A stretch of DNA of 11,227 bases, taken from positions 1-11,227 of the forward strand of contig JAWOIO010000130.1 of assembly GCA_046484625.1 (NCBI GenBank), written 5' to 3'. Every line of letters starts with the position of its first letter. Positions within the stretch are counted from its first letter, which is position 1. Made by a program: the position numbers and the translations under genes. Of the stretch, positions 6,769 to 11,227 are shown piece by piece. This DNA is from DASUAO01 sp046484625 (GTDB lineage: Bacteria; Actinomycetota; Acidimicrobiia; IMCC26256; PALSA-555). Under the pieces are notes generated by a model. It was given only the letters and a program-made list of their open reading frames with translations. It ran no database searches and was not told the DNA's origin.

Positions 6769-7550
6769 GTGCCCTCGACCTCGACGCCCTGCTCGAAGCG
6801 GCGGTCGCGGCATCGTGGGCCGGCGGCGAGATCGTGCTCGACGCCTTCGGCGCGACGAGCGGCGTGGTCGAGAAGGCGCCGGGCGACTGGGTCAGCGACA
6901 CCGACACCGCCAGTGAGCGGGCGGTGCGGGAGGTGCTGCTCGCCGCCGCGCCCGACATTCCGGTCTTCGGGGAGGAGGAGGGCGGGGAGCGCGGGTCGCT
7001 CGGTTGGCTCGTCGACCCCCTCGACGGCACCGCCAACTTCGTGCACCGGTTCCCGGTCGTGGGAGTCTCGATCGGGCTCGTCGCCGATGGTGTGCCGGTC
7101 GTCGGCGTCGTGCACGCGCCGATGCTCAGCGAGACCTACACGGCCCGGGCGGGGGGCGGCACCTTCCGCAGCGGCCAGCCGGTCCGGGTGAGCAGCCGCG
7201 TGCCGGAGCAGGCGATCTGCGCGACCGGGTTCCCGTTCCGAGCCAAGCGCGAGCGTCTCGACGAGTACCTGCCCGTCTTCGAACGGGCGCTGCGCAGCTG
7301 CGAGGACCTGCGCCGGGCCGGCGCGGCGAGCATGGACCTCGCGTGGACCGGGTCCGGTGTCTACGACGGCTACTTCGAGCAGGCGCTCGGGCCGTGGGAC
7401 GTCGCGGCCGGTGCGCTGCTCGTCCGCGAGGCGGGAGGGATCGTCACCGACTGGCACGGTGACGACGCCGCGTGGCTCGACTCGGGTGACATCGTCGCGG
7501 CGCCTCCGGCGCTGCACGATCTGCTGCTCGCCCTCATCGCGGACGGTTGA
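6765..7550 (+). CDS. Inositol-monophosphatase-family phosphatase 2 (SuhB/IMPase-like)
   Basis: A 261-residue protein, about the normal length of bacterial IMPases. All motifs are near consensus: Lys37-x3-Asp41 with Ser44-Asp45 in EKAPGDWVSDTD; Gly69-Glu-Glu-Glu in VFGEEEGG; Asp84-Pro-Leu-Asp87-Gly-Thr in WLVDPLDGTANFVHRFP; and Trp211-Asp212 in GPWDVAAGALLVREAGG. It should hydrolyse a small phosphate monoester with two or three Mg ions in the cytosol, with inositol-1-phosphate the default guess. Histidinol phosphate or PAP cannot be excluded, as actinobacterial members of this family vary. ATG 6765 overlaps the upstream stop (ATGA) and has a good ribosome binding site. The last 17 bases overlap the 3' end of the convergent glycosyltransferase gene. 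It is closer to classical IMPases than its upstream partner. Confidence 0.92.
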   Translation: MSALDLDALLEAAVAASWAGGEIVLDAFGATSGVVEKAPGDWVSDTDTASERAVREVLLAAAPDIPVFGEEEGGERGSLGWLVDPLDGTANFVHRFPVVGVSIGLVADGVPVVGVVHAPMLSETYTARAGGGTFRSGQPVRVSSRVPEQAICATGFPFRAKRERLDEYLPVFERALRSCEDLRRAGAASMDLAWTGSGVYDGYFEQALGPWDVAAGALLVREAGGIVTDWHGDDAAWLDSGDIVAAPPALHDLLLALIADG

Positions 7551-8670
7551 TCGTCACGCCGAGCAGCAGTGTCTCGAGGCGCTCGGCGCTCGCATCCCAG
7601 CCGAAGTCGTGCGTCTGCGCGATCGACGCGCTCCTCGCAGCGAGCTCCTGGCGGCGCTCGGGCGAGGCGATGAGCGCACCGAGCGTGGTGGCCAGCGCGT
7701 CGGCATCGGCCGTGGGGAAGTAGCCGGCGGCATCGCCGCAGAGCTCGCGGTGCGCCGGGATGTCGCTCAGCACGAGACAGCGGTGCGAGACGATCGCCTC
7801 GATCACCGTCAGCGGTTGCCCTTCGTGATGGGATGCCGATGCGACGATGCCTGCATGCGCGTCGAGTGCCGCCAGCTCGGCGCGGCCGAGGATGCCGGTG
7901 ACGGCGACGGTCGGGGCGAGGCGCTCGGCGCGTGCCTCGAGCTCACGCACGAACCGGGTGCGGTGCCGCGCCCCGCCGACGATCGCGAGACGCCAGCCCG
8001 CCGTGCGGCCCTCGCCGACGAGCCGTTCCCACGCCTCGAGCACGGTGTCCGTGCCCTTCTCGGGCTGCAAGCGGCCGACGACGAGCACGAAGCGCTCGGA
8101 CTCCAGTCCGTGTTCGGCGAGCACGGCGGTCGCCCGCGCGGGATCGGGGGACACGAGGTCGACGCCGTTGGGGATGCAGTGGACCTCGCCGATCACCGGG
8201 TACCGGGACGACAGGTCGTCGGCGAGGCTCCGAGAGACCGCGACGAGCAGGTCGGCGTTGCGCACCGCGGCGCGCTCGCTGCGCCGGAGCAACGCCCGCG
8301 CGACCCGGCCCCACTTCTCGTCCTGCCACTCGAGTCGGTGGACAGTCACCGCGAGGGCGCGCCCACGGCGACGGGCGAGTCGGAGGAACGTCGTCGACGC
8401 GAACGAGTGGTAGTGGACCACGTCGTAGCGACGGAACCGGGCGTGCAGCGACGCCATCAGGCTGTAGGCGAGGCGATCGAGGTGACGCACGGGCAGCGAG
8501 CCCACGCGGCGGATCTCCATGCCGCGGTGGGTGCGTCGGCGGCGGCCGCGAGCCACCAGCACCGTCACCTCGTGGCCGCGTGCGGCGAGGCGCGCTCCGA
8601 TCTCCTCACAGTGCTGCTTGACACCCCCCGAGCCGGGCAGCTCGAGCGGCCCGATGATCGCGATCCTCAC
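7534..8670 (-). CDS. GT4-family glycosyltransferase (GT-B fold)
   Basis: A 378-residue retaining glycosyltransferase, normal length for GT4. The N-terminal Rossmann half starts MRIAIIGPLELPGSGGVKQH, with the glycine-rich acceptor loop near residue 16 and HYHSF near 86. The C-terminal nucleotide-sugar half has CIPNGVD (about 165-171), VVGRLQPEKGTDT (about 197) and SHHEGQPLTVIEA, with the E-x7-E pair Glu283/Glu291. It would transfer a sugar from a nucleotide-sugar donor to a lipid-linked or nascent glycan at the inner face of the membrane; donor and acceptor are unknown. GTG 8670 is preferred over GTG 8700: it gives the typical MRIAIIG beginning and forms a GTGA overlap with the sulfotransferase stop at 8667. 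The two genes are thus probably one transcript and coupled. The 3' end overlaps the convergent phosphatase gene by 17 bases. Confidence 0.92.
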   Translation of the reverse strand: MRIAIIGPLELPGSGGVKQHCEEIGARLAARGHEVTVLVARGRRRRTHRGMEIRRVGSLPVRHLDRLAYSLMASLHARFRRYDVVHYHSFASTTFLRLARRRGRALAVTVHRLEWQDEKWGRVARALLRRSERAAVRNADLLVAVSRSLADDLSSRYPVIGEVHCIPNGVDLVSPDPARATAVLAEHGLESERFVLVVGRLQPEKGTDTVLEAWERLVGEGRTAGWRLAIVGGARHRTRFVRELEARAERLAPTVAVTGILGRAELAALDAHAGIVASASHHEGQPLTVIEAIVSHRCLVLSDIPAHRELCGDAAGYFPTADADALATTLGALIASPERRQELAARSASIAQTHDFGWDASAERLETLLLGVTINRPR

Positions 8671-9458
8671 GCGTGCCCGCTCGGCGACCAGGAAGGCCAC
8701 AGACCGAGGTCGAGGCCCAGGTCGAGCGCGCCCAGGCGAGCGAGATCGGGCTCGTACGCGCGCAGCAGCGACTGGCGGACCTGGTCGGGAAGCGGCGGCT
8801 TCGGGCCGCGGGACTCGTTGCGCACGCTCGAGAGGTCGTCGGGAACCACGGTGTCGTCGAGGCCGAGGAACCGGTAGGTCCGCGCGAGCTCACCCCGTGG
8901 GTCCGCCCGGCAACGCTCGAACTGGAGGACCAGGACGCGGTCGCGGTCCACGCAGCGCAAGAGGTGCTCGAGCTGGGCGCCGTACAGCCCGAGACGGAAC
9001 GACGCCGTGGCATCCCCGAACTTCAGGGATCGGGTCCGGGCCCGCAGCGCCAGGCCGGACTGGTAGCGCTCGACCGGGTCGCGCAGCATCACCAGGAACC
9101 GCGCGTCGGGCGCGGCGAGGGTGAGGATCGGGGGTACCCAGAAGTGGGGGAGGTAGCCCGGCGACCACTCCCCGACGAGCTGTCCGGCGGGCCGGGGGAA
9201 GAACAAGGCGTACCGGTCGGCCGCGGCGGCGTCGAACGGCGCCTGCCAGTAGCGCCGGAGGAGATGGAGCTCCTTCGCGATCCCGGGGTGCACGCCCGGG
9301 TGGGCGGCGATGAGGTCGTACCACCACGTCGTGCCCGAGCGCTGGGCGCCGAGCCCGATGAAGTCGGGAGCGCCGGTGCTCCAGCCCTCGGGACAGCGCG
9401 GGGGCTTGCGAAAGCGGGTGGCGAAGCGGGCGCGCTCCACCAGCGCTCTCAGCTGCAC
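8667..9458 (-). CDS. PAPS-dependent sulfotransferase A (carbohydrate/HS-type)
   Basis: A 263-residue protein with both PAPS-binding signatures. The 5'-phosphosulfate loop is GAQRSGTTWWY at residues 37-47, and the 3'-phosphate site is LRDPVERYQSG at 125-135. AKELHLLRRYW near residue 62 holds the Glu (63) that matches the general base of heparan-type sulfotransferases. It would move sulfate from PAPS to a hydroxyl or amine of a glycan or lipid and release PAP. There is no membrane anchor, so it is probably cytosolic. GTG 9458 is chosen: a longer frame reaches 9557, but its extra 33 residues look unlike the family and would run over the divergent gene. Moreover TACCAT, a -10-like hexamer, ends seven bases before GTG 9458. 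It is coupled to the glycosyltransferase by a GTGA overlap. The acceptor is unknown. Confidence 0.9.
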   Translation of the reverse strand: MQLRALVERARFATRFRKPPRCPEGWSTGAPDFIGLGAQRSGTTWWYDLIAAHPGVHPGIAKELHLLRRYWQAPFDAAAADRYALFFPRPAGQLVGEWSPGYLPHFWVPPILTLAAPDARFLVMLRDPVERYQSGLALRARTRSLKFGDATASFRLGLYGAQLEHLLRCVDRDRVLVLQFERCRADPRGELARTYRFLGLDDTVVPDDLSSVRNESRGPKPPLPDQVRQSLLRAYEPDLARLGALDLGLDLGLWPSWSPSGHA

Positions 9459-9465
9459 GACGGCG

Positions 9466-9471
9466 ATGGTA
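9466..9471 (-). promoter_or_regulatory. Putative -10 element (TACCAT) of sulfotransferase A
   Basis: On the minus strand TACCAT is followed by seven bases and then GTG 9458, again the leaderless arrangement. It faces the TAGGGT element of the divergent gene 29 bases away, so the two promoters must share upstream sequence. Confidence 0.5.
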
Positions 9472-9500
9472 GTGCCCGGGCCCCGCCGAACCCCGTGGCC

Positions 9501-9506
9501 TAGGGT
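9501..9506 (+). promoter_or_regulatory. Putative -10 element (TAGGGT) of sulfotransferase B
   Basis: TAGGGT fits TANNNT. It lies seven bases before TTG 9514 and ten before ATG 9517, both in the sulfotransferase B frame. The seven-base spacing matches the other leaderless genes here and would favour TTG, while ATG is the stronger codon. Confidence 0.45.
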
Positions 9507-9516
9507 GCGCTCGTTG

Positions 9517-10422
9517 ATGGACGAGTCGGGCGACGAAGCCGCGGTGCGCGCGCGCACCGCCCGGTCGAGGCTCGGAGACGCGACGCGTTCGGTAGCCTTC
9601 GCCGGGCTGCTCGCGCTGCGGCGCGCAACCGCGTCGTCGCGGCCGCTCCCGGACTTCCTGGTGCTCGGCGCCCAGAAGGCGGGGACCTCGACGTTCTACG
9701 CCGGGCTCTGCTCGCACCCGATGGTCCTTCCCGCGATCCGCCGGGAGGTCCACTACTTCGACACCCATGCCGGCCGCGACGTCGGCTGGTACCGGGCCCA
9801 CTTCGCGTCGCACCGCGCGCACCGCGCGGTCGAGCGCCGCCACGGGACCCGGGCCCGTACCGGCGAGTCGAGCCCCTACTACCTCTTCCATCCCGCGGTC
9901 CCGGAACGCGCCGCGCGCGTCCTCCCCGACGCGCAGCTCATCGTGCTGCTGCGCGATCCGGTCGCGCGGGCGGTCTCGGAGTACCACCACGCGGTGCGCC
10001 ACGGGTTCGAGCGCCGCGCGATCGAGGACGCTCTCGACCCCGGAGGCGTCGAACGGGACCTCGCGCACGCGACCGTCGCGGACTTCGACGCCGAGCGCGG
10101 GCCGCTCCGTCAGCGGTCGTACATCGCCCGGGGGCACTACGCCGAGCAGCTCTCCCGGTGGTTCGCCGCGTATCCGCGCGACCGGCTCCTCGTGCTCGAG
10201 ACACTCGAGCTGCGCACCGGCGAGGCGTTCCGTCGTGGTCTCGACTTCCTCGGTCTCCCGCAGGTCGCGGTGGAGTCGGTCGGGGACCGCAACGTGCAGC
10301 GGTACGACGCCCCAACGGTGCGCGTGACCGAGGCGCTCGCCGCCCACTACGCCCCCCACGACGAGGCACTCGTCGCGCTGCTCGGGCGGGACCTCTCGTG
10401 GACCCGGCCCACGCCTCGCTGA
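9517..10422 (+). CDS. PAPS-dependent sulfotransferase B (HS/NDST-like)
   Basis: A 301-residue sulfotransferase. The 5'-phosphosulfate loop is LGAQKAGTSTFY at residues 50-61. The catalytic-base region is RREVHYFDTHAGRDVGWYRAHF, with Glu78 in the heparan-type KExHYFD context and the typical WYRxxF that follows. The 3'-phosphate site is LLRDPVARAVSEYHH at 144-158. It is predicted to sulfate a glycan or related acceptor from PAPS, most likely in the cytosol, since no signal or membrane helix is convincing (a short hydrophobic stretch lies near residues 25-34). It resembles eukaryotic N-deacetylase/N-sulfotransferase-type domains more than sulfotransferase A does. ATG 9517 is chosen, with TTG 9514 as alternative; the upstream extension to 9310 would lie antisense to sulfotransferase A. 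It stops 16 bases before the convergent flippase gene ends. The acceptor is unknown. Confidence 0.92.
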   Translation: MDESGDEAAVRARTARSRLGDATRSVAFAGLLALRRATASSRPLPDFLVLGAQKAGTSTFYAGLCSHPMVLPAIRREVHYFDTHAGRDVGWYRAHFASHRAHRAVERRHGTRARTGESSPYYLFHPAVPERAARVLPDAQLIVLLRDPVARAVSEYHHAVRHGFERRAIEDALDPGGVERDLAHATVADFDAERGPLRQRSYIARGHYAEQLSRWFAAYPRDRLLVLETLELRTGEAFRRGLDFLGLPQVAVESVGDRNVQRYDAPTVRVTEALAAHYAPHDEALVALLGRDLSWTRPTPR

Positions 10423-10438
10423 TCTCCCCGGGTGTCGG

Positions 10439-11227
10439 TCAGCTCGTCGTTGGCGATCCGCGGCGGGCGTCGCGGATCTCGCGCACCTCGGTCATGATGA
10501 GCCGGAGGTCGGCGGTCGTGCGGATGCCCGCGAGCTTGCGCATCAGGAGCATGTTCACGACGTTCTGGGCCACCAGCATCGAGGCCGTCGCGATCGCGAC
10601 CCCTTCGATGCCCATGACCTTGTAGAGCGCGACGTCGAGCACGGCGGTGAGCACCGAGCTGATGCCGAGCACGATGGCGTACAGGCGGTGGTGCCCGGTC
10701 ATCATCATCGCGAACCCGCATGAGCCCGACCACGTTTGCAGGATCTGCCCGATGACGAGGATGACGAGTACGGGGAACGCGTCGCCGTAGGCCGTACCGA
10801 ACAGCGCCTCGAGGATCTGGCGGCCGAGCACGAAGAAGACCAATCCCAGCGCGCCGGCCGCGACGAGTGAGAGGCCGGCGGTGCCGCGCATCGTCCGCTC
10901 GAGCCGCCGGGTTTCGCCCCGCGCGAACCACCCGGCGATCAATGGCGTCACCACCTGGTTCACCGCGACGAGCGGGAGCCCGACGAGCAGCGCGAGGCGG
11001 AACGGCGCGCTGTAGAGGGCGATCTCGCGCGCGGTGCCCAGGGCGCCCACGATCAGCAGGTCCAGCTGGGCGATCAGCGCCCGTCCCATTGTGGCGAACC
11101 ACATTCCCGGCTCGACCGGATTCCGGAGTCGCACCGTGGTGCGGCCGAGGGTCCGCACCTTGCGTGCGATGCCGATCCCCGCGGGGACGAGCGCGAGGAC
11201 GGACGCGACGACGCTGATCAGGAGGAG
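10439..11227 (-). CDS. Polysaccharide (Wzx/MOP-type) flippase, C-terminal part
   Basis: 262 residues of a polytopic membrane protein whose N-terminus lies beyond the right edge; the frame is open to 11227, so GTG 11158 is internal and not the true start. At least six or seven hydrophobic segments are visible, among them LLLISVVASVLALVPAG at the edge, IAQLDLLIVGAL, FRLALLVGLPLVAV, GLSLVAAGALGLVFFVLG, FPVLVILVIGQILQTW, YAIVLGISSVLTAVLDVAL and VAIATASMLVAQNVVNMLLM. The pattern AQLDLLIVGAL...IALYSAPFRLA and the late EALFGTAYGDAFPVLVIL are typical of oligosaccharide flippases of the MOP superfamily, which carry lipid-linked sugar units across the membrane. A basic tail of about 35 residues follows. 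With the glycosyltransferase and two sulfotransferases this suggests surface-glycan export. The family call is good; the substrate is unknown. Confidence 0.85.
   Translation of the reverse strand, partial: LLLISVVASVLALVPAGIGIARKVRTLGRTTVRLRNPVEPGMWFATMGRALIAQLDLLIVGALGTAREIALYSAPFRLALLVGLPLVAVNQVVTPLIAGWFARGETRRLERTMRGTAGLSLVAAGALGLVFFVLGRQILEALFGTAYGDAFPVLVILVIGQILQTWSGSCGFAMMMTGHHRLYAIVLGISSVLTAVLDVALYKVMGIEGVAIATASMLVAQNVVNMLLMRKLAGIRTTADLRLIMTEVREIRDARRGSPTTS

Noticed and set aside
7357..8877. 506-codon plus-strand frame opposite the glycosyltransferase
   Set aside because: It is antisense to a clear GT4 gene with all motifs and has no recognisable protein features.
9310..9516. N-terminal extension of sulfotransferase B, and the matching extension of sulfotransferase A to 9557
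   Set aside because: Each extension runs antisense over the other gene, adds residues unlike sulfotransferases, and would place the -10-like elements inside coding sequence.
10423..10438. Terminator between the convergent sulfotransferase B and flippase genes
   Set aside because: The 16 bases contain only CCCGGG and no stem-loop or T-run.

Overview
The window is about 70% GC (estimated by eye), has densely packed genes with strong third-position GC bias, and uses GTG and probably CTG starts. Several genes appear to have no leader: a TANNNT -10 hexamer sits 6-8 bases before the start codon. Together with the gene content (a zinc-ribbon/class III cyclase/AAA regulator, FdhD with a single-subunit FdhF-like oxidoreductase) this points to a high-GC actinobacterium, possibly an acidimicrobial lineage. 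The lineage is inferred from style, not from a marker gene. No tRNA, rRNA, CRISPR, IS element or phage gene was seen.

Layout. (1) 1-1336, minus strand: the first 445 residues of a signalling protein with a double-CxxC zinc ribbon, a class III adenylate cyclase domain and an AAA/STAND-type ATPase. (2) 1424-2150, plus: a pterin-4a-carbinolamine dehydratase-like protein, then a small membrane-anchored protein of unknown function. (3) 2254-6013, plus: a molybdenum-cofactor block of MobA-like nucleotidyltransferase, FdhD and a 757-residue molybdopterin oxidoreductase with a Cys-His pair at the Mo-ligand site. (4) 6010-7550, plus: two tandem inositol-monophosphatase-family enzymes, each overlapping the preceding stop by four bases (CTGA, then ATGA), so probably coupled to the oxidoreductase gene. 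(5) 7534-9458, minus: a GT4 glycosyltransferase and a PAPS-dependent sulfotransferase, joined by a GTGA overlap. (6) 9517-10422, plus: a second, different sulfotransferase, divergent from the first across a gap of under 60 bases holding two facing -10 elements. (7) 10439-11227, minus: the C-terminal 262 residues of a polytopic polysaccharide flippase.

Reading as a whole: the left half looks like a cofactor and redox module, in which MobA-like and FdhD proteins mature the oxidoreductase and the PCD-like protein may join through pterin chemistry. The right half looks like part of a locus for a sulfated surface glycan (glycosyltransferase, two sulfotransferases, flippase). The tandem phosphatases lie between the two. 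Their substrates cannot be read from sequence, but sulfotransferases release adenosine 3',5'-bisphosphate, which members of the same phosphatase superfamily degrade, so a link to the right-hand module is possible. All family calls rest on motifs read by eye; no database search was made.
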